This document shows, one piece after another, positions 1 to 9,141 of a stretch of DNA of 64,000 nt (positions are counted from its first letter, which is position 1; each line of letters opens with the position of its first letter). The notes under the pieces were generated by a model. That model was not told where the DNA came from. It worked only from the letters and a program-made list of their open reading frames with translations, and searched no databases. The translations under genes were made by a program, and so were the position numbers. The DNA lies in the NCBI GenBank assembly GCA_020248915.1, contig JADCGP010000027.1:44869-108868 (forward strand). The letters run 5' to 3'. Source of the DNA: Rubrivivax sp. (GTDB lineage: Bacteria > Pseudomonadota > Gammaproteobacteria > Burkholderiales > Burkholderiaceae_C).

Positions 1-42
1 CGCCGGCACTTCGTTGCAGATCTTCGCCATATCGCTGGACAT
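1..42 (-). CDS. Possible N-terminus of a gene leaving the left edge
   Basis: On the minus strand an ATG opens a frame of 14 codons (MSSDMAKICNEVPA) that stays open to the window edge. There is no obvious ribosome binding site, and the piece is far too short to assign a family. It would be divergent from the small membrane protein to its right. It may equally be non-coding. Confidence 0.22.
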   Translation of the reverse strand, partial: MSSDMAKICNEVPA

Positions 43-55
43 GGCTGCGCTTTGC

Positions 56-73
56 GCCTCGCTGCAGCGAGGC
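56..73. repeat. 18-bp perfect palindrome upstream of a small membrane protein gene
   Basis: GCCTCGCTGCAGCGAGGC reads the same on both strands. It lies between a possible divergent start on the left and a small membrane protein gene on the right, so it could be an operator or part of an mRNA leader hairpin. No T-run follows, so it does not look like a terminator. GC-rich palindromes also arise by chance in this genome. Confidence 0.35.
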
Positions 74-107
74 CTGGCGCGCCGCTGTCACCCGCCGGAC
101 TCCTCGT

Positions 108-332
108 TTGCAGCTCTTGAGGCCTGCGGTGCTCGCCCTGCTTCTGTTCGTCGGCTGGCTGCTTCTGCTCGTCGTCAGCTGGCCGGTGGCGCTGCTGGCA
201 CTGGTGCTGGCTCCGCTGGTGTGGCTGCTGTCGCTGCCGCTGCGGCTGCTCGGGCTCGTCGTCGGTGCCGTCTTCGCACTGCTGCGGGCGGTGCTGTTCC
301 TGCCGGCGCGGCTGCTGGGAGGCCGCGGGTAG
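108..332 (+). CDS. Small hydrophobic membrane protein, unknown function
   Basis: The 74-residue product is almost entirely hydrophobic. Two or three membrane spans can be drawn (residues about 5-25, 27-45 and 48-68), separated only by single Pro, Ser or Arg residues. No family is recognised. The start used is TTG; a GTG seven codons downstream is an alternative and would still keep all the hydrophobic segments. It points toward the 3' end of the minus-strand ABC transporter operon. The reading frame is not an obvious shadow of another gene because nothing else is coding here, but composition bias toward Leu/Val in GC-rich DNA could also generate it. Confidence 0.45.
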   Translation: MQLLRPAVLALLLFVGWLLLLVVSWPVALLALVLAPLVWLLSLPLRLLGLVVGAVFALLRAVLFLPARLLGGRG

Positions 333-396
333 CGCGGCGGCCGGCCGCCAGAGGCGGATGAGCTGCGCGCAGGCCGGCGCGCAGGCCACCGCGCCG

Positions 397-1383
397 TCAG
401 CGCAGGTGGCAGGACACCCAGTGCCCGTCGCCCGACTGTTTGAGCTCGGGCCGCTCCTTGTCGCACAGCCCGGGCCTGGCGATCGGGCAGCGGGTGTGGA
501 AGTGGCAGCCGCTGGGCGGGCGGATCGGGCTCGGCACGTCGCCCTGCAGCATGATGCGCTTGCGCTTGACCGTCGGGTCGGGGATGGGCACCGCCGACAG
601 CAGTGCCTCGGTGTAAGGGTGCTGCGGCGTGGTGTACAGCTGCTGCGCCGGCGCCAGCTCGACGATGCGGCCGAGGTACATCACCGCGACGCGGTCGCTG
701 ATGTGCTCGACGACGCTCAGGTCGTGGGCGATGAAGACGTAGGTCAGGTGGAACTGCTCCTGCAGGTCTTCCAGAAGGTTGATCACCTGGGCCTGGATCG
801 ACACGTCGAGCGCGCTGACCGCCTCGTCGCAGACGATCATCTTCGGGTCCACCGCCAGCGCGCGCGCGATGCCGATGCGCTGGCGCTGGCCGCCGGAGAA
901 CTCGTGCGGGTAGCGCCGCATGTGGTCCGGGCTCAGCCCCACGGTGGCCAGCAGCGCGGCGACGCGGTCCTCGATCTCGCGCGCGCTGCGCGCCAGGCCG
1001 TGGATGACCAGGCCCTCGCCGATGATCGCGCCCACGGTCATCCGCGGGTTCAGGCTCGCGTAGGGATCCTGGAAGATGATCTGCATCTCGCGCGCCAGCG
1101 CCCGCAGTTCCTCGCGCGGCATCGCGGTGACGTTGCGGCCGCCGAACCAGACCTCGCCGGAGGTCGGCTCGATCAGGCGCAGGATGCAGCGCCCGGTGGT
1201 GCTCTTGCCGCAGCCGCTCTCGCCGACGACGCCCAGCGTCTCGCCGGCGGCGAGCTCGAAGCTGACGCCGTCCACGGCGTGCACGCGGTCGACCGTGCGC
1301 TGCAGCAGCCCGCCCTTGATCGGGAACTGCTTGACCAGGTTGCGCACCTGCAGCAGCGGCGCGGTCGGGGCTGGGGTGCTCAT
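397..1383 (-). CDS. dppF: Oligopeptide/dipeptide ABC transporter ATP-binding subunit (DppF/OppF type)
   Basis: This 328-residue protein is the second ATPase of the peptide/nickel-type importer. It hydrolyses ATP on the cytoplasmic face to drive uptake. The sequence has a Walker A (GESGCGKST, about residues 50-58), the ABC signature SGGQRQR, a Walker B with [11 protein letters not shown], and the C-terminal oligopeptide-transporter extension with its conserved Cys residues ([16 protein letters not shown]). Its ATG overlaps the stop of the preceding dppD-type gene by four bases (ATGA), so the two are translationally coupled. It is the last gene of a five-gene minus-strand operon. Length is normal for the family. 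The substrate cannot be read from an ATPase; dppF is used at family level. Confidence 0.93.
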   Translation of the reverse strand: MSTPAPTAPLLQVRNLVKQFPIKGGLLQRTVDRVHAVDGVSFELAAGETLGVVGESGCGKSTTGRCILRLIEPTSGEVWFGGRNVTAMPREELRALAREMQIIFQDPYASLNPRMTVGAIIGEGLVIHGLARSAREIEDRVAALLATVGLSPDHMRRYPHEFSGGQRQRIGIARALAVDPKMIVCDEAVSALDVSIQAQVINLLEDLQEQFHLTYVFIAHDLSVVEHISDRVAVMYLGRIVELAPAQQLYTTPQHPYTEALLSAVPIPDPTVKRKRIMLQGDVPSPIRPPSGCHFHTRCPIARPGLCDKERPELKQSGDGHWVSCHLR

Positions 1384-2360
1384 GCGGCGGCCGGGTGGAG
1401 GATGCAGGCCACCTTGTGGCCGGGGGCGACCTGCACCAGGGGCGGCGTGGCCGCCGCGCACTGCGGCGTGGCGTGGCGGCAGCGGCCGGCGAAGCGGCAG
1501 CCCTCGGCCGGCTCGATCAGCTTGGGCACGGTGCCGGGGATCGCCTCCAGGCGCACCTTGTGCGTGGCCGCCGTGTCGATGCGCGGGATGCTGCGGATCA
1601 GGCCCTGCGTGTAGGGGTGCTTCGGGTTGCCGAAGAGTTCGGCCACCGGGGCCTCCTCGACCACCTTGCCCGCATACATCACGACCACCTTCTGCGCCAC
1701 CTCGGCCACCACACCCATCGCGTGCGTGATCAGCATCACCGCCATCCCGAAGCGCTCCTTCAGGTCGGCGATCAGCTCGAGGATCTGCGCCTGGATCGTC
1801 ACGTCGAGCGCGGTGGTCGGCTCGTCGGCGATCAGCAGCTTCGGGTTGCAGGCCAGGGCGATGGCGATCATCACGCGCTGCCGCATGCCGCCGCTGAACT
1901 GGTGCGGGTAGTCGTCGACGCGGCGCTCGGGGGTGGGGATGTTGACCAGCCGCAGCATCTCGACTGCGCGCTCCATCGCCGCCTTGCGGCCCAGCCCCTC
2001 GTGCAGCCGCACGCTCTCGGCGATCTGCTCGCCGACCGTGTAGACCGGGTTCAGGCTGGTCATCGGCTCCTGGAAAATCATCGCGATCTGCTTGGCGCGG
2101 ATCCTCTGCATCTCCTCGGGGGTCGTGGGCACCAGGTCGCGGCCCTGCCAGAGCACCTGGCCGGCGACGATGCGGCCGGGCGGCATGTCGATCAGCTTCA
2201 TCACCGTCTTGGCGGTGACGCTCTTGCCGCAGCCGCTCTCGCCGACGACGCAGACCGTCTGGCCGGCCTCGATCGACAGGTCGACGCCGTCGACCGCGTG
2301 CAGCCAGCCGTCGTCGGTCTTGAAGTGGGTCTTCAGCCCCCGGATCTCGAGCAGCGCCAT
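1380..2360 (-). CDS. dppD: Oligopeptide/dipeptide ABC transporter ATP-binding subunit (DppD/OppD type)
   Basis: This is the first ATPase of the importer, 326 residues. It has Walker A GESGCGKS (about residues 39-46), a Q-loop in [12 protein letters not shown], the signature [12 protein letters not shown], Walker [13 protein letters not shown], and the Cys-rich C-terminal extension ([14 protein letters not shown]) typical of OppD/DppD. It pairs with the DppF-type subunit, which begins inside its stop codon. The gap to the upstream permease gene is only nine bases, so all five genes are very likely one transcript. The two ATPases share the usual roughly 40% style similarity but are clearly different subunits, not duplicates. 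Confidence 0.94.
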   Translation of the reverse strand: MALLEIRGLKTHFKTDDGWLHAVDGVDLSIEAGQTVCVVGESGCGKSVTAKTVMKLIDMPPGRIVAGQVLWQGRDLVPTTPEEMQRIRAKQIAMIFQEPMTSLNPVYTVGEQIAESVRLHEGLGRKAAMERAVEMLRLVNIPTPERRVDDYPHQFSGGMRQRVMIAIALACNPKLLIADEPTTALDVTIQAQILELIADLKERFGMAVMLITHAMGVVAEVAQKVVVMYAGKVVEEAPVAELFGNPKHPYTQGLIRSIPRIDTAATHKVRLEAIPGTVPKLIEPAEGCRFAGRCRHATPQCAAATPPLVQVAPGHKVACILHPAAA

Positions 2361-2369
2361 GGTCGTGAC

Positions 2370-3344
2370 TCAGAGCACCCGTCGCGGGTCGAGCGCATCG
2401 CGCAGGCCGTCGCCGACGAAGTTGATGGTGAGCACCGTGATGAAGATGGCGATGCCGGGGAACAGCGCCCAGTGCAGGGCCAGGTCCATGTAGTCGCGCC
2501 CGTCGTAGAGGATGCGGCCCCAGGTCGGGATGTCGGGCGGGAAGCCCAGGCCCAGGAACGACAGCGTGCTCTCGGCGATGATGGCCGCGGCCACGTCGAT
2601 CGTCGCGGCCACGATCACCGGGCCCATGCTGTTGGGCAGGATGTGGCGCACCACCTGGCGCGGCGTGCTGGCGCCCAGCGCGCGCGCCGCCTCGACGAAC
2701 TCCTTCTCGCGCAGCGAGAAGAACTGCGCCCGCACCAGCCGTGCCACCGGCATCCAGCGGAAGCCGCCGATCACGGCGACGATCAGGATGAAGATGCCCA
2801 GCTCGAGCCCGAAGGCCTGCTTCAGCGGCTCGCGGAACAGGAAGATCAGCAGCAGCAGCACGGGCAGCTGCGGCAGGCTCAGGAACAGGTCGGTCACCCA
2901 CATCAGCGCCGCGTCGACCCAGCCGCGGGCCATGCCCGCGATCGCGCCGATGATCACGCCGACGGTGATCGCCATCAGCATCGCGGCCAGCCCGACCGCC
3001 AGCGAGATGCGGCCCCCGTAGAGCATGCGCGCCAGCATGTCGCGGCCGAGGTCGTCGGTGCCCATCGGATGCTTCCAGCTCGGGCCTGCGAGGCGGGCCT
3101 GGAAGTCGACGTCGTTGACGCCGACCTTGTAGACCAGCGGCCCGAGCAGCACCGCCAGCACCATGAAGCCCAGCACCCACAGGCTCCAGTAGGCGAGCCG
3201 GTGGCGCTTGAAGCGGCGCCAGGCCTCGCGCCAGGGCGACACGCTCGCCAGCGGCTTGCCGGGCGAGGAGCCGGCGGACGGGCCGGGGGGCGGGCCGTCC
3301 GTCGGGACCTCAGCGGTAGCTGATGCGGGGGTCGAGCCAGCCAT
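2370..3344 (-). CDS. dppC: Peptide-type ABC transporter permease (DppC type)
   Basis: This 324-residue inner-membrane permease has a Pro/Ala/Ser-rich N-terminal extension of about 35 residues, then the DppC hallmark ([14 protein letters not shown]), a first membrane span, the [19 protein letters not shown] motif, and the EAA loop for ATPase contact ([16 protein letters not shown]). Five or six membrane spans are present. The start lies 35 bases inside the preceding dppB gene; a shorter N-terminus is possible but would begin within the conserved region. It forms the membrane heterodimer with the DppB-type subunit. Confidence 0.93.
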   Translation of the reverse strand: MAGSTPASATAEVPTDGPPPGPSAGSSPGKPLASVSPWREAWRRFKRHRLAYWSLWVLGFMVLAVLLGPLVYKVGVNDVDFQARLAGPSWKHPMGTDDLGRDMLARMLYGGRISLAVGLAAMLMAITVGVIIGAIAGMARGWVDAALMWVTDLFLSLPQLPVLLLLIFLFREPLKQAFGLELGIFILIVAVIGGFRWMPVARLVRAQFFSLREKEFVEAARALGASTPRQVVRHILPNSMGPVIVAATIDVAAAIIAESTLSFLGLGFPPDIPTWGRILYDGRDYMDLALHWALFPGIAIFITVLTINFVGDGLRDALDPRRVL

Positions 3345-4269
3345 ACAGCACGTCGGCGACGAGGTTGAAGAAGATCACGAGGCAGCTGAAGACGAAGGTC
3401 ACCGCCATGATGACCGGCGTGTCGTTGCGCAGGATGGCGTCGATCAGCAGGCTGCCGATGCCCGGGATGCGAAAGATCTGCTCGGTGACGATGGCGCCGC
3501 CGAACACCGCCGGCATCTGCAGCGCCACCAGTGTGACCACCGGGATCAGCGCGTTGCGCACCACGTGCTTGGTGATCACGGTGCGTTCGGCCAGGCCCTT
3601 GCTGCGCGCGGTGGTGACGTAGTCCAGGCGGATCACGTCGAGCACCGCGCTGCGCACGTAGCGCATCATGCTCGCGGCCTGGAACAGGCCCAGCACCGTG
3701 ATCGGCATGATCGATTGCTTGAAGTGCTCCCACCACCACTGCCAGCCGGTGGCCGAGATGTCGGCGCGGTAGACGAAGGGAAGCCAGCCGAGGTAGATGC
3801 TGAAGAACAGGATGAAGATGATGCCGGTGAAGAAGGTCGGCAGCGAGAAGCCGATGAAGGCGATCGTGCTGGCGATGCGGTCGAACCACGAATAGGGCTT
3901 GACGGCGGCCAGGATGCCCACCGGCAGCGCGACCAGGATTGCCAGCACCTGCGACAGCCCGATCACGACGATCGTCGTCGGCAGCCGCTGCATGATCAGG
4001 TCGTCGACGTCGATCCGGCTGACGAAGGAGAAGCCCCAGTCGCCGCGCAGCATGCTGGCCAGCCAGTGCAGGTAGCGCTGCCAGATCGGGTCGTCGAGGC
4101 CGAACTGCTGGCGCAGCAGCATCCGCACCTCGGCCGGGACGTTCGGGTTGCTGGCCAGTTCCTCGAACGGGTCGCCCGGCGCCAGCGCGAGCACGGTGAA
4201 CAGCACCACGCTGATGCCCAGCAGGCTGGGCAGCGCGATCAGCAGGCGGCGGAGGATGTAGTTGAACAA
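3310..4269 (-). CDS. dppB: Peptide-type ABC transporter permease (DppB type)
   Basis: This 319-residue inner-membrane permease opens with the DppB signature MFNYILRRLLIALPSLLGIS and then a membrane span. The periplasmic loop carries ALAPGDP, and the EAA motif for docking to the ATPases reads DYVTTARSKGLAERTVITKH. The C-terminus ends in the family's conserved [14 protein letters not shown]. Six membrane spans can be drawn. It is the first permease of the operon, 137 bases downstream of the binding-protein gene, a spacing often used for a stem-loop that reduces permease expression relative to the binding protein. Confidence 0.94.
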   Translation of the reverse strand: MFNYILRRLLIALPSLLGISVVLFTVLALAPGDPFEELASNPNVPAEVRMLLRQQFGLDDPIWQRYLHWLASMLRGDWGFSFVSRIDVDDLIMQRLPTTIVVIGLSQVLAILVALPVGILAAVKPYSWFDRIASTIAFIGFSLPTFFTGIIFILFFSIYLGWLPFVYRADISATGWQWWWEHFKQSIMPITVLGLFQAASMMRYVRSAVLDVIRLDYVTTARSKGLAERTVITKHVVRNALIPVVTLVALQMPAVFGGAIVTEQIFRIPGIGSLLIDAILRNDTPVIMAVTFVFSCLVIFFNLVADVLYGWLDPRISYR

Positions 4270-4321
4270 GGCGGAAGTCGTTCGGCGGAGGGCGGCGGAA
4301 CCGCTCCGCGCTCCGGGCCGG

Positions 4322-4339
4322 CCCGCGCCCGGGCGCGGG
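4322..4339. repeat. GC palindrome between binding-protein and permease genes
   Basis: An 18-base perfect palindrome (CCCGCGCCCGGGCGCGGG) sits in the 137-base gap after the solute-binding protein gene, followed by more GC-rich inverted segments. In the transcript it would fold into a strong hairpin without a U-run. In importer operons such structures commonly stabilise the binding-protein message. That role is inferred from position only. Confidence 0.4.
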
Positions 4340-4406
4340 GCTCAGAACCGCGCCGGGCCCGGCGGCAGCGTGCCGCGGGCCCGGCAGGGCGGGTCGCGGC
4401 CGGCGC

Positions 4407-6194
4407 TCAGGCGTCGCGAGTCCAGTAGCCCAGGGCCCAGGTGGTGTTGTCCCAGGCCGAGAGCACCGGATTGAGCTTGTTGACCATGCCGTACGGCCGC
4501 GGGCGCGCGAACAGCGGGATCACGTGCAGGTCGCCGACGACCAGGTCGTTCATCCGGATGAACAGCGCCGCGCGCTTGACGGGGTCGAGCTCGACCTGGG
4601 CTGCCTTGCTCGCGTCGTCGTACTCCTTGTTGCTCCAGCGCACGAGGTTGCGGCTCGCCCACTTGTTGGCCTTCTGGGCGATCTCCGCGGTGACGAACTG
4701 CTCCATGAAGGTCTGCGGGTCGGGCTGCGTCATCGTGGTCGTGTACATCTGCATGTCCGACCAGAACTTCTGATAAGTGTCCGGGTTGGCAAAGTCGCTG
4801 CCGAAGAACACCGCGGCCACCACGCTCTTGAGCTCGAGGTCGATGCCGGCCTTGGTGCAGGCGTCCTTGATGACCGCCTGGCACTTCTGGCGAGGGCCGC
4901 TCACCGAGGTCTGGTAGACGAACTTGAGCTTGACGTTGCCCTTGGCGCGGATGCCATCGGGGCCGCGCCGCCAGCCGGCCGCGTCGAGGGTCTGGTTGGC
5001 CTTGTCGATGTTGAACTCGAACTTCGTGTTCGGGCTGCGGAAGCGCTGCGGGTTGTTCAGGAAGTTGGAGGTGACGACGGCGCCGCGGCCATAGATCTGC
5101 TCGCCGATACCCTTGCGGTCGATCAGCAGGCTCATCGCCTCGCGCACGGCGCGATCGCTGAAGGCCGGGTGTTTGCTCTTGACGCTGGCGCGCTCGCCGT
5201 CGACCTCGTTCCAGGGGTCGGTGACGTTGAGGCTCACGAACTCGACGTCGCTGCCGGCGAAGAACTGCATCCGGCCCTTGCCCTCGCGCTCGAGGTTGCG
5301 CAGGATCACGTCCTCGACGGCGAGGTTCCAGCCGAGGTCGAATTCGGTGGTCTGCAGCACCGCGCGTGCGGCGCTGGTGGCGTCGCCGCCGCCCTTGAGC
5401 TCGAGAGCGTCGAAGAAGGGCTGGTTGGCCACGTGGTAGTTGGTGTTCGCCTTGGCGCGCAGCGTGTCGCCGGGCTTGAAGTCCACGACCTCGTAAGGGC
5501 CAGTGCCCACGGCCTTCAGGTTGGCCGGGTTCTCGCGCGACTTGGCGCCCATGAAGGGCTCGAAGACGTGCTTGGGCAGGATCAGGCCGACGCTGCCGAC
5601 GAAGGGCTCGGCCCAGAACGGCGTCGGGCGCGCGAACTCCACGCGCACGGTGTGCGAGTCGACCTTGACGACCTTGATGTCCTTGTAGGTGCCCACCGTC
5701 GTCATCGCGGCGGCGGGGTCCGCGGCGTACTGCCACGTGAAGACCACGTCGTCGGCGGTGAAGTCGCGGCCGTCGTGCCACTTGACGCCGCGCTTGAGCT
5801 TCCAGGTGACGCTGCGCCCGTCGGCCGCGACGCCGCCGTTCTGGCGTGTCGGCACCTCGGCCGCCAGGATCGGGATCAGGTTGCCGTCGGTGTCCCAGCC
5901 GCCCAGCGGCTCGTAGAAGATCCGGCTCGCGTCCTGGTCCTTCGTGCCGCCGGCGTAGTGCGGGTTCAGGTGCACCGGCGCCTGCCAGTAGATCAGCTTC
6001 AGCGTGCCGCCGCCGCCGCGCCGCGTGCCCTTGTAGGGGATGGTCGGGGTCTGGGCCAGGCCCTCGTTCATCAGCATCATCGAGGCCATCGGCGCGGTCA
6101 GGCCAAGGCCCACCATGCGGCGGATGAAGGTGCGGCGCGGCAGGCGGCCCTCGCGCACTTCCTCGATCATCGCCCGCAGATCACGTTCTTGCAT
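4407..6194 (-). CDS. Family-5 extracellular solute-binding protein of the peptide-type ABC importer
   Basis: This 595-residue periplasmic substrate-binding protein is the first gene of the operon. The N-terminus carries a twin-arginine signal (RRTFIRR at residues 20-26, then a hydrophobic stretch and an AQ cleavage region near 48), so export in folded form by Tat is likely. The mature part has the SBP_bac_5 pattern: LNPHYAG near the start, WHDGRDFTADDVVFTW, GTGPYEV and AVREAMSLLIDRKGIGEQIYG. It is longer than E. coli DppA, as is common for Burkholderiales homologues. GGAGA precedes the ATG. The substrate is unknown; peptides, opines or amide-type compounds are all handled by this family. The divergent neighbours cleave N-acyl amino acids, which hints at acylated amino acids or formyl-peptides. 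Confidence 0.93.
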   Translation of the reverse strand: MQERDLRAMIEEVREGRLPRRTFIRRMVGLGLTAPMASMMLMNEGLAQTPTIPYKGTRRGGGGTLKLIYWQAPVHLNPHYAGGTKDQDASRIFYEPLGGWDTDGNLIPILAAEVPTRQNGGVAADGRSVTWKLKRGVKWHDGRDFTADDVVFTWQYAADPAAAMTTVGTYKDIKVVKVDSHTVRVEFARPTPFWAEPFVGSVGLILPKHVFEPFMGAKSRENPANLKAVGTGPYEVVDFKPGDTLRAKANTNYHVANQPFFDALELKGGGDATSAARAVLQTTEFDLGWNLAVEDVILRNLEREGKGRMQFFAGSDVEFVSLNVTDPWNEVDGERASVKSKHPAFSDRAVREAMSLLIDRKGIGEQIYGRGAVVTSNFLNNPQRFRSPNTKFEFNIDKANQTLDAAGWRRGPDGIRAKGNVKLKFVYQTSVSGPRQKCQAVIKDACTKAGIDLELKSVVAAVFFGSDFANPDTYQKFWSDMQMYTTTMTQPDPQTFMEQFVTAEIAQKANKWASRNLVRWSNKEYDDASKAAQVELDPVKRAALFIRMNDLVVGDLHVIPLFARPRPYGMVNKLNPVLSAWDNTTWALGYWTRDA

Positions 6195-6352
6195 CGCTCG
6201 TCTCCGCGCGGCCTGTGCACAGGCGGCCGCTGAACCTGGCCCGCCGGCGCCCGTTCGGGCAGGCCGGCCGATGAACGGGCGATGCTAGCGGGGCGCGCGG
6301 GGGCGGCTTATCCGGGTCGGCCCGGGGCCCCGGGGTCGCGGATACTCGCCTG

Positions 6353-7225
6353 GTGAGCGGACCCGCCATCGTCGTCCACGGCCCGCGCCCGCCGGCGCCG
6401 CCGCGCAGCAGCCTCGTCCTCGATTCCCCGCACTCCGGCAGGGTGCTGCCGCTCGATTTCGGTGCGGCGGTGGCGCCCGAGGCCCTGCGCGAGGGCGAGG
6501 ACTGCTTCATCGACGAGCTCTATCTCCCCGCCGCCGGGCTCGGCATTCCGCTGCTCGCGGCGCAGTTTCCGCGCACCTACCTCGACGCCAACCGCCACGC
6601 CGACGACATCGACCCCGAGCTGCTCGACGAGCCCTGGCCCGGCCCGCTGGCGCCCAGCGGCAAGGCGGGCATCGGTAAGGCGCTGGTCTGGCGCACGCTC
6701 GACCGCGACCGCCCGATCTACGATCGTCGGCTGACGGTGGCGGAGGTGCGCCGCCGCATCGACACCTGCCACCGGCCCTACCACGAGGCGCTGGCCGGGC
6801 TGATCGACGCGGCGCACGCGCGCTTCGGCGTGGTGCACCACTTGAACTGCCACTCGATGGGCGCCACGACGAGCGTCGCGATCGAGGGCGTGGCGGGCCG
6901 GCTGCGCCCGGACATGGTGCTCGGCGACCGCGACGGCACCACCTGCGCGCCGGAGCTCACCGCGTTCGCGCACCGTTTCCTGGCCGACCTGGGCTACGAC
7001 GTCCGCATCAACGACCCGTTCAAGGGCGTCGAGCTGGTCCGCGCCTGGTCCGACCCTGCCGCCGGCCGCCACAGCCTGCAGCTGGAGATCAACAAGCGCC
7101 TGTACATGGACGAGCAGCCGGCGATCGCCCGCCACGCCGGCTTCGAGCGGCTGCAGGGGCACCTGATGGCACTGCTGGCAGCGCTGGACGAGCGCTTCAC
7201 GCCGCGGGAGGCGCACCGTGGCTGA
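6353..7225 (+). CDS. N-formylglutamate amidohydrolase family protein
   Basis: This 290-residue enzyme belongs to the N-formylglutamate amidohydrolase (HutG-type, FGase) family, which hydrolyses N-formyl-glutamate to glutamate and formate. Visible family motifs are LVLDSPHSGR (residues 21-30), FPRTYLDANR (72-81), HLNCHSMG (about 163-170) and a C-terminal LQLEINKRLYMDE. Histidine degradation genes are absent from the window, so a stand-alone deacylase role on imported substrates is as likely as a hut role. The start is GTG, chosen because it opens 18 residues before the first conserved motif. It is divergent from the ABC binding-protein gene, and its last codons overlap the next gene by eight bases. 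Confidence 0.86.
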   Translation: MSGPAIVVHGPRPPAPPRSSLVLDSPHSGRVLPLDFGAAVAPEALREGEDCFIDELYLPAAGLGIPLLAAQFPRTYLDANRHADDIDPELLDEPWPGPLAPSGKAGIGKALVWRTLDRDRPIYDRRLTVAEVRRRIDTCHRPYHEALAGLIDAAHARFGVVHHLNCHSMGATTSVAIEGVAGRLRPDMVLGDRDGTTCAPELTAFAHRFLADLGYDVRINDPFKGVELVRAWSDPAAGRHSLQLEINKRLYMDEQPAIARHAGFERLQGHLMALLAALDERFTPREAHRG

Positions 7226-8276
7226 GGGCCCGGCCGCTGCCGCGAACGCCCGCGCACCCGTCCAGCCCGGCCGGTCGAGCCCGGACAGCGGCGCCGATGC
7301 CGCGGCCTTGCCGCCGGCGACCGAGCGGCCGCCCGTGGAGCTCCAGGCCCCCGACATCACGCGCTGGCGCGCCGGCAACACCGGCGTCGACCACGTCCAC
7401 GCCTGGGACAGCGGCGTGCCCGGCCCGCGCGTGCTGCTGACCGCGCTCGTGCACGGCAACGAGATATGCGGCGCGATCGCGCTCGACGCCTTGCTCGACG
7501 AGGTGGCCGCCGGCTGGCGCCCGCGCCGCGGCCGACTCGTCGTGGCCTTCGCCAACGTGGCGGCCTACGAGCGCTTCGACCCCGCCAACCCGTTCGCGTC
7601 GCGCTGCGTCGACGAGGACCTGAACCGCGTCTGGGCCGACGAGGTGCTGCTCGGCCCGCGCGACTCGGTCGAGCTGCGCCGCGCGCGCGAGTTGCGGCCC
7701 TTCGTGGACGCCAGCGACAGCGTGCTCGACATCCACTCGATGAGCGAGCCGTGCGCGCCGCTGATGGTGTGCGGCACGGTGGACAAGAACGCTGTGTGGG
7801 CGCGCCAGCTCGGCCTGCCCGAGTACCTGCTGGTCGACACCGGCCACCCGGCCGGCCTGCGGATGATCGAGCGCGGCCCCTTCGGCGACCCGCGCGCGCC
7901 CGAGCGCGCGCTGCTGATCGAGTGCGGGCAGCACTGGGAGCGTGCGGCCGCCGACATCGCGCACGACGCGCTGACGCGCTTCCTCGGTCTGACGGGGCTG
8001 GCCGACGAGGCGTGGGTACGGCGACGGATCCGGCTGCCGCTGCCGCCGCGCCAGCGGCTGGTGCGCGTCACCGAGGCGGTGGTGGCGGCGACGCCCGGCT
8101 TCCGCTTCCTGGTGCCGGCGGTCGGCCTGGGCGTCGTGGCCAAGGCCGGCACGCCGATCGCGGTGGACGGCGATCGCACCGTCCAGGCGCCCTACGACGA
8201 CACCGTGCTCGTGATGCCGGGCACGCGCAACCTCAAGCCGGGCGCGACCGCGGTCCGGCTCGGCCGCTTCGAGTAG
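7218..8276 (+). CDS. Succinylglutamate desuccinylase/aspartoacylase (AstE/AspA) family protein
   Basis: This predicted zinc carboxypeptidase-fold deacylase has 352 residues. Zinc-ligand and catalytic motifs are visible: HGNE at residues 79-82, DEDLNRVW near 132-139, DIHSMS at 171-176 and the catalytic-type LIECGQHW at 233-240. The N-terminal 40 residues are Pro/Ala-rich and probably dispensable; the true start may be further in. The gene begins with GTG inside the previous gene, so the two are translationally coupled. Enzymes of this family remove acyl groups from N-acyl amino acids (N-acetylaspartate, N-succinylglutamate). The exact acyl group cannot be told. The 3' end overlaps the convergent hydrolase gene by 44 bases. 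Confidence 0.85.
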   Translation: MAEGPAAAANARAPVQPGRSSPDSGADAAALPPATERPPVELQAPDITRWRAGNTGVDHVHAWDSGVPGPRVLLTALVHGNEICGAIALDALLDEVAAGWRPRRGRLVVAFANVAAYERFDPANPFASRCVDEDLNRVWADEVLLGPRDSVELRRARELRPFVDASDSVLDIHSMSEPCAPLMVCGTVDKNAVWARQLGLPEYLLVDTGHPAGLRMIERGPFGDPRAPERALLIECGQHWERAAADIAHDALTRFLGLTGLADEAWVRRRIRLPLPPRQRLVRVTEAVVAATPGFRFLVPAVGLGVVAKAGTPIAVDGDRTVQAPYDDTVLVMPGTRNLKPGATAVRLGRFE

Positions 8277-9141
8277 CGGCGGCAGGTGCAGCTGCCGCTG
8301 CGGCCGCCGGTGGCGCCTGCAGGGGCTGCAGCAGCTCGAGCACCGTCTGCGCGGTGGCTTCGGGCTGCTCCATCGGGAACAGGTGACCGCCTTCCAGGAA
8401 GCGCAGTCGCGGCCCGACCAGGCCGCGCGTGTATGCCATGCCCGCCTGCCGGCCCTCCGGCGACCGCGTGCCGCCCACGTAGGCCACAGGGCAGCCGGGC
8501 GGGTGGCGCCGCACCACGTCGGGCAGGTGGTGCGGCAGCGTGTCGTAGATGCGGGTCTCGACGTCGCGGCGGAACGCCAGGCGCACCGCGCCGGCCGGGC
8601 CTTCGGGGTCGGGCTCCAGGCCGTGCGCGATGTACGCGTCGAGCACCCGCGCGTCCCAGCGCGCGAAGCCGTGCTTGGCGCCGAAGTGCGCGTGCGCCGC
8701 GGCGCGCGAGGGCCAGCGCTCGCGGCGCCGCGCCGACACGCGGCCCGGCCCGCCGCGCCGGATCAGCCGCGTCAGCTTGAGCATCTGCACCGTGTGCGCG
8801 CGCCAGCCGGCGACGACCGGGGCATCCAGCAGCACCACGGCCTGCGCCCAGCCCGGCCGCCGGCATGCCGCCAGCAGCGCCACGTAGCCGCCCATCGAGT
8901 GCCCGGCCAGCACCAGCGGCCGGCGCGGCGGCGCCGCCAGCGCGTCGACGAAGGCGAGCAGCTCGTCGCGCAGGTGAGGCCAGTTGCTGGTGACCGGGTG
9001 GCGCGGGTCGTGGCCGAGCCGGGGCGGCGCCTGCACGTCCCACCCGGCCGCGCGCCAGGCGTCGAACAGCACGCCGTAGGTGCCCGCCGGAAAGCCGTTG
9101 GCGTGGCAGAAGACGATCGTGCCGGTGTGGGCCGCCGCCAT
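8233..9141 (-). CDS. Alpha/beta hydrolase fold protein
   Basis: This 302-residue predicted serine hydrolase has an oxyanion-loop motif FCHANGFPAGTY (residues 11-22), nucleophile elbow GHSMGG (Ser82) and a late GGHLFPMEQP whose His completes the triad. The C-terminus trails into an Ala/Arg-rich tail. There is no signal peptide, so it is cytoplasmic. The ATG overlaps the stop of the proteasome-like peptidase gene upstream, which itself overlaps mutS. It is therefore the third gene of a coupled mutS-peptidase-hydrolase unit. The substrate is unknown; the HANGFP motif is typical of a common proteobacterial subfamily with no assigned reaction. Confidence 0.85.
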   Translation of the reverse strand: MAAAHTGTIVFCHANGFPAGTYGVLFDAWRAAGWDVQAPPRLGHDPRHPVTSNWPHLRDELLAFVDALAAPPRRPLVLAGHSMGGYVALLAACRRPGWAQAVVLLDAPVVAGWRAHTVQMLKLTRLIRRGGPGRVSARRRERWPSRAAAHAHFGAKHGFARWDARVLDAYIAHGLEPDPEGPAGAVRLAFRRDVETRIYDTLPHHLPDVVRRHPPGCPVAYVGGTRSPEGRQAGMAYTRGLVGPRLRFLEGGHLFPMEQPEATAQTVLELLQPLQAPPAAAAAAAPAAATRSGRAGPRSRPA

